Assembly: GCF_017569925.1 (NCBI RefSeq)
Contig: NZ_CP050854.1
Span: 4,526,001 to 4,590,000 of the forward strand
Length of the DNA: 64,000 bases
Direction of reading: 5' to 3'
DNA from: Brenneria izadpanahii
GTDB taxonomy: Bacteria > Pseudomonadota > Gammaproteobacteria > Enterobacterales > Enterobacteriaceae
Both the position numbers and the translations under genes were made by a program. Positions 55,727 to 63,897 of the stretch are shown piece after piece (positions within the stretch are counted from its first letter, which is position 1; each line of letters starts with the position of its first letter). Below the pieces are notes generated by a model. That model worked only from the letters and a program-made list of their open reading frames with translations, was not told the DNA's origin and searched no databases.

Positions 55727-55918
55727 CCTGACGTTTCTTAGCGCAAGCGCATAGCCCAAACTAAAAAATGAAAAATTTATAATTAAATTTTCCCATACAC
55801 GTAGCAGCCCGGCGATTCGTAGCGGGGCGATTCGCGACGACCCGTTAGACGCTACATTCGTGTGACGACATGTGACGAAATGTACAGAGAGGCCAGGACT
55901 TCCCCGGCTAACGTCAGG
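55727..55918 (-). ncRNA. candidate structured RNA upstream of the RT unit
   Basis: On the minus strand CCTGACGTT (55918-55910) is complementary over nine bases to AACGTCAGG (55735-55727), enclosing 174 bases packed with hairpins: GCCGG..CCTGGC; TACATTTCGT..ACGAATGTA with a loop holding two copies of CGTCACA at a 10-base period; GTAGC..GGG..GCG-AAT-CGC-CCC-GCTAC; AAAATTTA-ATTA-TAAATTTT; GCGC-TT-GCGC. The 3' arm ends seven bases before the GGAGGG of the small ORF. This resembles retron and DRT RNAs that lie 5' of their RT. Strand is inferred from the RT. Confidence 0.5.
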
Positions 55919-55947
55919 TGATGTATAGATTACACCGTGAATAAAAC

Positions 55948-55980
55948 TTACGAAACAGATTTCAGTTTATTCATACCCAT
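55948..55980 (-). CDS. possible 10-residue leader peptide
   Basis: AAGGA, seven bases, ATG, then MGMNKLKSVS and TAA, 30 bases before the structured segment. A GAATAAAACT/AGTTTATTC stem overlaps it. Real translation is uncertain. Confidence 0.25.
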   Translation of the reverse strand: MGMNKLKSVS

Positions 55981-56062
55981 AGATTTTCCTTCAATTCCGC
56001 ACTACGTTAGGTTCTCTACTATCTGGAAATGTTACTAAACGCCCCTCGACTTTGAACCCTCG

Positions 56063-56092
56063 TTGACAAAATCCTCATAAAACTCTTATTTA
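56063..56092 (+). promoter_or_regulatory. promoter-like sequence in front of the Ash-like remnant
   Basis: Consensus TTGACA (56063-56068), 17-18 bases, TTATTT/TATTTA, followed by the palindrome TTATCTGATAGATAA and the ATAGGAG ribosome binding site of the plus-strand ORF at 56131. Confidence 0.5.
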
Positions 56093-56130
56093 TCTGATAG
56101 ATAAATGTACTGACAGAGCCATAGGAGATT

Positions 56131-56346
56131 ATGAAAACTGAAAAAAACTGAAATTCCTTTCAATCTTTTCAGTTTGGTGTTTCCACCAAGACCCCAGCAG
56201 CGGCGCGGGCTGGCGTACCCGTTTGTAGAAAAATAAAACTGAAAAATGTTTATGATCCGAAAACCGCAGGCGGGTGCGGTGTAGCGCCGATTTTGTCATG
56301 CGACCATTTATTTTGCGTGTGCGTTGGCTGCGCCTGCGGGGCGTGA
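56131..56346 (+). pseudogene. frame-broken Ash/Icd-like phage ORF
   Basis: ATG at 56131 behind TAGGAG gives only MKTEKN. One base later in frame the protein continues as TEIPFNLFSLVFPPRPQQRR-GLAYPFVEK, then returns to the first frame as NVYDPKTAGGCGVAPILSCD-HLFCVCVGCACG and stops at 56346. Both shifts are in A runs. The pattern (RRGLAYP, GGCGVAPILSCD) is that of Ash/host cell division inhibitor-like proteins of P4/P2-type elements as I remember them. Paired indels or recoding could explain it; decay is more likely. Confidence 0.4.
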
Positions 56347-56439
56347 CGAGGTGATTGAGGTTTATAGGTTCGTGATGGTGTGATATGTAGGCAGCGCGCT
56401 TTATGGGGCGTCTGAGAGCGTTTTATGACAGGCGTAAAA

Positions 56440-56466
56440 AAGCCCGCGCGCGGCGGGCTTGGTTTT
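56440..56466 (-). terminator. terminator of the phage late operon
   Basis: On the minus strand AAGCCCGCC..GCGCGGGCTT is followed by TTTTTTACG, 120 bases after the spike gene. A second hairpin, GGTGTCAT..ATGACACC (56471-56512), precedes it. The rest of 56347-56586 shows no gene. Confidence 0.75.
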
Positions 56467-56586
56467 CCCTGGTGTCATCATTATCGTTTGCAATCCAATT
56501 AAATAATGACACCGGGTTAGTTTATTTTATAAACGTTTATACAGATCGATTATGGATTATTGATCGGTTGCGTCGATCAATTGTTA

Positions 56587-58242
56587 TCACTCCCCAATCA
56601 CCGGACTGTATTTCGTTTGCAGCGCCCCTGATTTGGTGCCGGTTGCTGCAATAGCCGGAGCATTCAACGGCGTGCCGGTGTTGTTGTGGGTATGGCTGGC
56701 CGTTTGCTTGGCCAGTTCTTTTACCACGTCCAGCGTGTCTAACATCAACTGCATGACGTTGATTTGCTGGCTACCGACCCATACCACCGGGGCAATGATA
56801 TCCTGACGCGCCCCGGCTATGCTACTGCGGATCTGGCCGATTTTCTCCATCAGGTTCTGGCCAATATCCACCGTAGCCGATTTGCCGACGCTGGCCACAT
56901 AGCCCGCCTGCGTAGCCAGGCTGTAATCCCCTTCCGCTATCTGCACAATCGCCCCAGCCAGCAAAGTGGCCGTACCCAGCACCGTGGTTTTATCCGTGGC
57001 CTGGATGGTTGTTTCTCTGGCTACGATCGTGCGGCTTTCTTCGTCTGCGGTTACAACCCGTCGCATAGATGATTCATTGATTGTCTGGTCTGTCTGCCGT
57101 TCCCAGTCGCCCGCCACCGTGACACGCTGTGACACTTCCGCCCGTTGCTGCTGTAGCTGTTCCCCTGGCTTAATATCCGGCAGGCTATGCCCCTGCGCCA
57201 GCGTCTGCCGGACAAAGGGCTTATCCGGGCGACCTTCGGTAAAACCGACCTCGACCAGCGTTCCAGCAGGCGGAAACTGAAACATGCCCGATTCACCGCC
57301 CGCCATTGGCACCGGCAGCGGTACAGCGGGATAAATGGGGGTGTCTTTAGCCGGGTTGCCGTCTGCATCCAGCAGTTGCAGATCGACGGCATAACGGGGC
57401 CGGAACGGATCGGCAACGTTGCCACTGGTCACGCCTTCCGTTGGCGCTTCGACGCGGGCGAACCGTGGCAGATGAAGCCCCGCGGATAATTCCGGGTAAG
57501 CCGCATCAATCTGCCGTTGCGCCGATGTACGCTGTTCCCGTTTTCCCGTTGCTGCACTAACGGGCGTCCAGATGATTGCAATATCATCATCGGTCAGCCT
57601 GACCGATGTAATGCGCTGATTATTGACGACCACACCGGGCCGCACAGACTGGATCAGCGGCAAGGTCATACTGTTGCCCGCCGCCTGCGCCTGGCTGAAT
57701 TCTGCGGGGATCTCGATGGGTTTATCTGCAAATATCGAATGTGGCCAACTGCCAATATACAGACCGCCATCCGGCAACGGTTGCCAAATATAATCATCAA
57801 TGCCAAATGCCGCGCCGATGTTGGCCAGTAGTTGATAGCCGGTACCGCTATGGGTGAAATGTGGGATCGGCGTGGTGACATAATCGGCTTCCGGTAGATG
57901 CACCGTTAAACCGCTGTTTCCCTCCAGCCAGGCGGCAAGCTGCTTAAGCGTGGGATGCTGAAACGAACATGGCCACATCCGTTCAAAGATCCCCGCCAGT
58001 TCACGCACAAACAGTTTTTGATAGCCATTCTCGGCGGGTTGTGAGCGTTCAACATAGCCGGTAAACCAGCGCAACACACTGTCGGTATAACCCACATCCA
58101 GCCGCACCAGTTTACCGGTATAATCCTGATCGGTTTCTACCGTGATAAAGCCACGGCCACAGGCGTTTAATTCCAACACCATATTGACTTTAACCAGGTG
58201 AACGGCGTCACCGGATAACATCAACCGCTTAATCGGTTTCAT
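56587..58242 (-). CDS. phage baseplate hub/spike protein (gpD/VgrG-like)
   Basis: 551 residues. The N-terminal half (about 1-250) is of late-control-D/hub type (VERSQPAENGYQKLFVRELA, FTHSGTGYQLLANIGAAFG). The middle has an OB-fold region (PVPMAGGESGMFQFPPAGTL, VEVGFTEGRPDKPFV), then Thr/Gln-rich repeats of a spike shaft and an SHTHNNTGTPLNAP end typical of spike proteins. Part of the puncturing tip of a contractile tail. Last late gene before the cargo region. Confidence 0.75.
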   Translation of the reverse strand: MKPIKRLMLSGDAVHLVKVNMVLELNACGRGFITVETDQDYTGKLVRLDVGYTDSVLRWFTGYVERSQPAENGYQKLFVRELAGIFERMWPCSFQHPTLKQLAAWLEGNSGLTVHLPEADYVTTPIPHFTHSGTGYQLLANIGAAFGIDDYIWQPLPDGGLYIGSWPHSIFADKPIEIPAEFSQAQAAGNSMTLPLIQSVRPGVVVNNQRITSVRLTDDDIAIIWTPVSAATGKREQRTSAQRQIDAAYPELSAGLHLPRFARVEAPTEGVTSGNVADPFRPRYAVDLQLLDADGNPAKDTPIYPAVPLPVPMAGGESGMFQFPPAGTLVEVGFTEGRPDKPFVRQTLAQGHSLPDIKPGEQLQQQRAEVSQRVTVAGDWERQTDQTINESSMRRVVTADEESRTIVARETTIQATDKTTVLGTATLLAGAIVQIAEGDYSLATQAGYVASVGKSATVDIGQNLMEKIGQIRSSIAGARQDIIAPVVWVGSQQINVMQLMLDTLDVVKELAKQTASHTHNNTGTPLNAPAIAATGTKSGALQTKYSPVIGE

Positions 58243-58245
58243 CCC

Positions 58246-58779
58246 TTACCCCAATGCGTCATTGACCGGTTTCAGCACCTTGCTTTCAAACCAGCTTAAT
58301 CGCTCTTCACTCTCCGCTGAACTGCTGCCCCCTTTTACGCCTGGCGTCTGCTTTTTCGACTCAGTTTTGCTCCCGGCGCGGGTATCACGTTTCTCTGCCA
58401 CACTGATATGTTCACGTAACGTGAAGGTAACCAGCCATGCCTGTTTCCCATCCTGTTTAGGCGCGTCAATCGAGCCGGTAAAGGTAGCCAGCCGAAAATT
58501 AATGGCCTGAGCCGTATGGTTGGCCACACGGTAACGCTTAAGCTGGCCCCCTTCTTTCGCCTCAGCCAGCGCCCACAGACGGGTTAATACTTTTGCGTCA
58601 GTAAAGGGAATAATGCCGGATATGCGCAATTCTTTAGGCTTGATGCCCTGCTCCGCGTTTGCCGTGCTCGACGTCTGGCCAGACTGGTCTTTATCCTGAA
58701 ATTGCATAGACGGGGTGACGGTAAGGCTTTTCAGCGGGATAGCTTCACCGTCAAGGGCGAGGGTAATTATCTGGCTCAT
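58246..58779 (-). CDS. phage baseplate-region protein, unassigned
   Basis: 177 residues, MSQIITLALDGEAIPLKSLT; mostly beta-rich, C-terminal Ser/Lys-rich segment. No motif I can name. Its start overlaps the upstream gene by 29 bases and its stop is 3 bases before the spike gene, so it is part of the tail operon, perhaps a hub/LysM-like baseplate component. Confidence 0.6.
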   Translation of the reverse strand: MSQIITLALDGEAIPLKSLTVTPSMQFQDKDQSGQTSSTANAEQGIKPKELRISGIIPFTDAKVLTRLWALAEAKEGGQLKRYRVANHTAQAINFRLATFTGSIDAPKQDGKQAWLVTFTLREHISVAEKRDTRAGSKTESKKQTPGVKGGSSSAESEERLSWFESKVLKPVNDALG

Positions 58780-59485
58780 GGATCATGCCTTCCAATGCAT
58801 CAAATGATTCACCCACAAACATCATGGCCACCGTATACACGGCAGACGGCTGCGGGACGTTCTTCACCAGTTCAGCAGCGATCACGCTGCTTTGTCCTTT
58901 TCCTGTAAATACCCAGGCGCGGGCGTTACCTTGCTGTAACGCGCTCAGCCCCTGGCTGATTTTCCCCAGCAGACTATTGCGAGCGGCTGTAAAGCTGGCT
59001 AACTGACCTTTGATGCCATCAATACCGCTACTGGCTGCGGCCTGCTGCTGTGCGGCGGCAATGCGCTGCGCGTTCAACGCCTGGCGATTGGTTGATACGG
59101 ACAACGGCACGACTGAGGGCAATCCCTGGCTTTTAGCGGGCAACTGCATTTTTACCCTGTCTAGCTCTGCCGCCGCCTGCGCCATTCGGGCCACCAACGT
59201 AAACGCCGGGGCCGGAAATACCGCCGTCATGGCATTTAACCGCTGCAAAAAATCATCGTGGGCGGTACTACAGATCATAATCACCGTAACGGCGATTTCA
59301 CCCACGGCGGCCTGTAACCGACTGGTCAGATAGGCCACGGCATTAGCCGGGCTTAGATAGCTGCCGGTTGCCGTTTTCTGGCCTACGCCATAGATCCACG
59401 GATGCACCGGCACAATAGCGCAATTCACCGCGCTCATATTAGCCGGGAAACGGATATCTGCTTCACGCCATCGCATATTCATCAT
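58751..59485 (-). CDS. phage tail-region protein, unassigned
   Basis: 244 residues, coupled by ATGA to the tail-fibre stop. Ala/Gln-rich helical middle (AAAELDRVKMQ, NAQRIAAAQQQAAASS, LGKISQGLSALQQGNARAWV). I do not recognise the family. Position between fibre and baseplate hub suggests a structural or assembly role. Confidence 0.55.
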   Translation of the reverse strand: MMNMRWREADIRFPANMSAVNCAIVPVHPWIYGVGQKTATGSYLSPANAVAYLTSRLQAAVGEIAVTVIMICSTAHDDFLQRLNAMTAVFPAPAFTLVARMAQAAAELDRVKMQLPAKSQGLPSVVPLSVSTNRQALNAQRIAAAQQQAAASSGIDGIKGQLASFTAARNSLLGKISQGLSALQQGNARAWVFTGKGQSSVIAAELVKNVPQPSAVYTVAMMFVGESFDALEGMIHEPDNYPRP

Positions 59486-61755
59486 GCCGCTTTAGCCATA
59501 ACGTGATAGTGAACATTCGTGTTGTTCCCCACTCCGTTTTTGTCCCACACATCCCAACGATGGGAAAAACCCGTGTTTTTAACATCAAAAATCCGACCAA
59601 CCCAACCATTGGGGCCGCTATAGCCACCGACTTCGCTGTAAGTAATATTAATAATGTTGCCCAGTTTTAACGGGAATAACACCGCTTTTTCCACTGATAC
59701 CGTCGTCTCAAAAGAACCGAATAATTCGATCATTCCATCAGAATATTTACGCCAGTAATAGCCATCACCAGAACCAGACTCAACGATTGAACCCGCTACC
59801 GTAATGTCTTTTGTACCATCAAAATCTATTCCGTTGATTTTCCGTGGTGCTGCCAGCTTCGTCGCGGCGGTAGCGGTCGCGGTCTTCATTAAATAACGGC
59901 CATCAGACTCTGTTTTATTCCAGGCATTGATATCCGATGCCTGCAAATTCACATCAGCCGAAAGCGGCTGTCCATTGATACGAATAGAACGTAATGCATA
60001 TTTTTTCGCAGCATCCGCATCCGTAAGTGCCCCTATGTCTGCGGCACTTGGTTTATTGTTTGGGCTGTAAACGCGTTTTCCACTTTCAGAAATAGTGCCA
60101 ACCACATATAGACCGCCTGCGCCATTCAATGACGCCAGCTCTTCTAATGAATCATTGTTTCCATTCCAGAAAGTAAAGCCACCGCCACCACTCCCCCTGT
60201 GGTTAACAAAATCCGTTCTCCCGGCACCATTAACCCGGTTCCAACAAATATGCGCCCCTTGTGATTCGGGCAATGCTGGCCCTGGCGCTGTCACTTTCAG
60301 AATGTTATTAATCGTCAACGGGCCAGATAGAACACCACCGGATAAGGGGAGCTTTTTAGCTATCTCGTTTAACATCGTCGTGGAGAAATTCGGATCGTTG
60401 CCAAGCGCTTTCGCCAGTTCCTGCAATGTATCCAACGCGCCCGGCGATCCATTGACTAACGCCGTAATCGCCGCTTTCACAAATGCCGTATTGGCCAGTT
60501 GTGTATCATTGGAGGCTTGATCGGCGGTTGGCGCGGTTGGCTTTCCTGTCAGTGCTGGGCTGACGAGGGGGGCGAATTTCTTCGTCGCGTCCGCATCGGT
60601 CAGCGCCCCAACATCACCCGCGCTGGGTTTATTGTTCGGGCTGTAGACGCGTTTTCCCTTTTCCAGCAATGTATTAACATTGACGTTATGCCCCATTTCT
60701 ACATTACCGTTAGCCAGATCAATTCTAAATGGGCGTAGGGCGTTCCAACTCCCTTTCCTATCGCCTTTGTTGGTTAACAGCAGGTAAAAAGCACTGCTAT
60801 CGCTACGCAAGATAACGCCGTAATCACCGTAAATCAGACGCATGGCATCGGCAGATGAGGAAAGCAGTTCTCCGGTCATGGTATCGCCTGCTTTTTTTAA
60901 AAAAACCTCGTCTAAAGCGGCAATTGGCGATACCTTGCGATTATCCGCAAGCTGTCCGTTAACAATGGTGGCAATTTTCGCCACATAATGATCGTAACCT
61001 GCCGCATCCGTATAATTTTTCAGGTCAGCAACCGCTTTAAACGTAATACGATTCTGCCAGGCTCCCGTAGCCGTCCCCTGGCGGCTAACGTCCAGCCAGA
61101 CCGCCGTATTGGCGGTTACGGTCAATTTGGCTACGGCATCCAGTTGTACCCGCAACCCGCTGACATAACCAACACCCGGCGCAATCGTGGCCTGTGTTCC
61201 GGCCAGCGATACCTTAAAACCGTCATTCAAAAATGCTGCTACACCGTAATAGTCCTGCATGGCCAGCCGGTGCGCTTCGTCCATGCTGAACAGACGCGCG
61301 GAAAAATCGATCTGCCACGTCTGCGCCGATACGTTGATTTGCGTCGCTTCCGCCGCACCATCAAACTGCATCGACAGATTGCGCGTTAAGCTATTACCCT
61401 GCTGGCCGTTCTGCGTTTTCAGCTTCTGCTGGGTACGCACATGGACAATCATCAATACCGTATTGGTTTTGCTATCTACCAGACCTATCCAGTTGTACTC
61501 CCAGTCGCCAATCGTGGTATCCAGCACCACCGAATACACCACCGCATTATCATTGAGTACGCCCGACTGCGTGATCGCCGCCGTGTGTTTAATGGTTGCT
61601 GCCGCTGGCATTCCCTCGTCACGGTTTACCGGTTTGTTTTCATCCTGATTGGGGATCAGGGCAAAAACCACCTTATCCGGCACGGCGGGTAAGCCGTCTA
61701 AAATCTTGCTGACATTCCACGCTTCAAAGGCGCGGGTTACTGCACTTTGTGCCAT
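59482..61755 (-). CDS. phage tail fibre protein
   Basis: 757 residues from MAQSAVTRAFEAWNVSKILDG (ATG 61755, GAGGGACGT in front); the frame is open 19 codons earlier but that overlaps gpI. N-terminal baseplate-attachment domain of the tail-collar fibre type, then two copies of a GKRVYSPNNKPSA-D-GALTDAD fibre repeat (near residues 390 and 590) and a receptor-binding tip starting DGYYWRKYSDGMIELFGSF. No fibre chaperone gene follows. Confidence 0.85.
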   Translation of the reverse strand: MAQSAVTRAFEAWNVSKILDGLPAVPDKVVFALIPNQDENKPVNRDEGMPAAATIKHTAAITQSGVLNDNAVVYSVVLDTTIGDWEYNWIGLVDSKTNTVLMIVHVRTQQKLKTQNGQQGNSLTRNLSMQFDGAAEATQINVSAQTWQIDFSARLFSMDEAHRLAMQDYYGVAAFLNDGFKVSLAGTQATIAPGVGYVSGLRVQLDAVAKLTVTANTAVWLDVSRQGTATGAWQNRITFKAVADLKNYTDAAGYDHYVAKIATIVNGQLADNRKVSPIAALDEVFLKKAGDTMTGELLSSSADAMRLIYGDYGVILRSDSSAFYLLLTNKGDRKGSWNALRPFRIDLANGNVEMGHNVNVNTLLEKGKRVYSPNNKPSAGDVGALTDADATKKFAPLVSPALTGKPTAPTADQASNDTQLANTAFVKAAITALVNGSPGALDTLQELAKALGNDPNFSTTMLNEIAKKLPLSGGVLSGPLTINNILKVTAPGPALPESQGAHICWNRVNGAGRTDFVNHRGSGGGGFTFWNGNNDSLEELASLNGAGGLYVVGTISESGKRVYSPNNKPSAADIGALTDADAAKKYALRSIRINGQPLSADVNLQASDINAWNKTESDGRYLMKTATATAATKLAAPRKINGIDFDGTKDITVAGSIVESGSGDGYYWRKYSDGMIELFGSFETTVSVEKAVLFPLKLGNIINITYSEVGGYSGPNGWVGRIFDVKNTGFSHRWDVWDKNGVGNNTNVHYHVMAKAA

Positions 61756-61762
61756 ACGTCCC

Positions 61763-62395
61763 TCACAAACTGGCTGTAAAAAATTCCGTTGATGCCGTAA
61801 ATCCCGGCGCACCGACTGACTGACTACCGGTAATCAGGCCGTGTGATAACACTGCACTGGCCGTGTGATAGGCCGAATCATGACTAAATTCTCCAGCGTG
61901 GCCCCTGACCGATACTGCGTTCAAGACATCAAAACTGTAGCGGCGGCAGGTACGGCCATATTGACGGATGAGGCTCATCATCAGTGCGTTGTAGGTACTC
62001 AATTGCTCATCGTTGATACGCACCAGTATCACATCCCAGTCATACCCCGCCTGGCGCTCTTTTAACCGCACGTCTCCAATATCCAGCCGCTGGAAAATAG
62101 AGACAAAACCCGCCACGCTGCCCGCATCTTTTGCGTTAATAAACGCATACTTCACCCGCTTGCGGTACAGGCTAAGCGGCTCCCCGTTAAACCGTTCGAT
62201 ATCCCGCTGATAGGCCAACACGTTAAGCAACGGCACCGGACAGGTTTCCGCGTCCAGTTGCTGCAACGGCCAGCGCATCCAGCCATTCACCTGTTGCCAA
62301 TACCCTTTACCGGCGCGGAGTAATTTGGCCGGTTCGCCTTTATCCATCCATGACGGCAGGCGCAAGCTATCCAGTTGCTGTTTAAATTCAGGCAT
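61763..62395 (-). CDS. phage tail protein I (gpI-like baseplate protein)
   Basis: 210 residues; PVPLLNVLAYQRDIERFNGE and SLYRKRVKYAFINAKDAGSV are typical of P2 gpI-family baseplate wedge proteins. Overlaps the end of gene J by eight bases and precedes the fibre gene, the conserved J-I-H order. Confidence 0.85.
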   Translation of the reverse strand: MPEFKQQLDSLRLPSWMDKGEPAKLLRAGKGYWQQVNGWMRWPLQQLDAETCPVPLLNVLAYQRDIERFNGEPLSLYRKRVKYAFINAKDAGSVAGFVSIFQRLDIGDVRLKERQAGYDWDVILVRINDEQLSTYNALMMSLIRQYGRTCRRYSFDVLNAVSVRGHAGEFSHDSAYHTASAVLSHGLITGSQSVGAPGFTASTEFFTASL

Positions 62396-63572
62396 TCCGG
62401 ATCACCACTGTTAACGTTCTCAGACGCGGAATATTTAAAGCGCTGACGATATCGACCAGGGAAAATGCCACGGAATCTATCAGGCCGAATTCCCGGTGTA
62501 GCTCGCGCCCCAGATTGGAGAAAGAGAAACGGGCATACGGCCAGGTTTTTTTTACGTCATACTCGCTGTTTTCGCGGAATGCACAGCGCACCAGATTTTC
62601 ACACCCCGTACGCAGTGCGGTTAATTCGTCCGCCGTCACGTTGGCCAGATTGTTTACATACAGCGTGACGGTTAAATCATGCTGCGTTTCCGGCATGGCC
62701 ATACACTGCATATCATCACCATGGCCGTGATGCCCCTGCGCGGTGATGTAGTCATTAACCGCCGTAATAAACGGGGTTGAAATCACGCCGGAATCCAATA
62801 AAAGATAGGCGTTAGCCGTTCCCGGCCCGCGTGGCGCATCGTGCAAAAAGAAAATACGGTCAATGCTCAGCCCCGCGACGGCGGCAATCATGCTGCGGTA
62901 TACCGCATCGGTGTGATAGTTGCCGACCAGGTTGTACTGGTTGCGGCAACGATCGCGCAGGTCATCATCGGCTTCCTGATCCGCGCCTGGCGTCAGCAGC
63001 CAGTTTTCTTCGTTTTCCGCCCGATCAATGCCAGTCACGGCCACAGGCAAAATACGGTAGTAACCCGGTGCCAGATTAAACGCGCCGCCGTCACCGGTTG
63101 CCGACACCGGCACTAACCCGCTGACGCTGCCAGCGGGGATCGCGGTATCAGCCGTGACGCGCAAGCTATAGACCTGACCATTAATGCGCTCGGTCTGGAT
63201 CACCGTTCCAGCAGGCACCAATACCGCCGCACCGGCATTCGACTTGATGAACCGGATCGCTCCGCTCGCTGCCGTGGCCGGTTTACGAACAACATTGACG
63301 CCCCAGGCGAACAGATCCAGAAACGCGCCTGTCGCTGTGGCCAGAAACATATTGGCCAGCACGACATTAATCAGGACGCCTTTCAGCCACAGCACCGGCG
63401 TGGTGACAATCGCGTTAATCAGCCGCCAGAACGGCGACATGCGCGACGTGTTGGTGATCAACCCTTCCGCCTTGACCAGCATCTGAAACTGTTCCGTTAT
63501 GGCTTCGGTCGTGACCGGCATCCCGGCATCAATCAATACCTGTTCATAATCAATCTGCGGTTTAGTCGTCAT
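62388..63572 (-). CDS. phage baseplate wedge protein J (gp47/gpJ-like)
   Basis: 394 residues from MTTKPQIDYEQVLIDAGMPV (ATG 63572 with GGTGAG). Baseplate J family features: AAASGAIRFIKSNAGAAVLV-type beta domain, VPAGTVIQTE, and PGADQEADDDLRDRCRNQY. Conserved contractile-tail component. Confidence 0.9.
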   Translation of the reverse strand: MTTKPQIDYEQVLIDAGMPVTTEAITEQFQMLVKAEGLITNTSRMSPFWRLINAIVTTPVLWLKGVLINVVLANMFLATATGAFLDLFAWGVNVVRKPATAASGAIRFIKSNAGAAVLVPAGTVIQTERINGQVYSLRVTADTAIPAGSVSGLVPVSATGDGGAFNLAPGYYRILPVAVTGIDRAENEENWLLTPGADQEADDDLRDRCRNQYNLVGNYHTDAVYRSMIAAVAGLSIDRIFFLHDAPRGPGTANAYLLLDSGVISTPFITAVNDYITAQGHHGHGDDMQCMAMPETQHDLTVTLYVNNLANVTADELTALRTGCENLVRCAFRENSEYDVKKTWPYARFSFSNLGRELHREFGLIDSVAFSLVDIVSALNIPRLRTLTVVIRNA

Positions 63573-63897
63573 AATCAGCACTCACCTGAATACGGCCAAA
63601 ATCATAGGTCTCTGCGGTGATCCATAACCGCGTTTGCGTTTCTTCGCTCAGTACAACCGTGCCGGGAATAATGCGTTCATCATCTTCAATGAGAATAATA
63701 ATTTGCGTCATAATATCGGCGCGTAATGTTGGGCTACGTTCAGCGATTAACTTTGTCGTTAGCCCGCTTTCAATAATGGCGTGTACACAGTCCTGCCCGA
63801 TACTGACGCGGTTATTGCACACAATGGGTTCAAGACCGGTATTTAAATTAAAATCACGATTTGTAATTAATAAGTCGATATATTTCGCTTCATCCAT
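63562..63897 (-). CDS. DUF2590-like phage protein
   Basis: 111 residues from MDEAKYIDLLITNRDFNLNT (ATG 63897, overlapping the upstream stop as TAATG). Looks like the small DUF2590-type protein that precedes gene J in HP1/K139-like phages, possibly a gp25-like wedge component; family name from memory. Overlaps gene J by 11 bases. Confidence 0.55.
   Translation of the reverse strand: MDEAKYIDLLITNRDFNLNTGLEPIVCNNRVSIGQDCVHAIIESGLTTKLIAERSPTLRADIMTQIIILIEDDERIIPGTVVLSEETQTRLWITAETYDFGRIQVSADYDD

Noticed and set aside
55811..55836. GGCGATTCG repeated twice as a CRISPR or phage att repeat
   Set aside because: Only two 9-base copies about 15 bases apart, part of the RNA hairpin region; no spacers.
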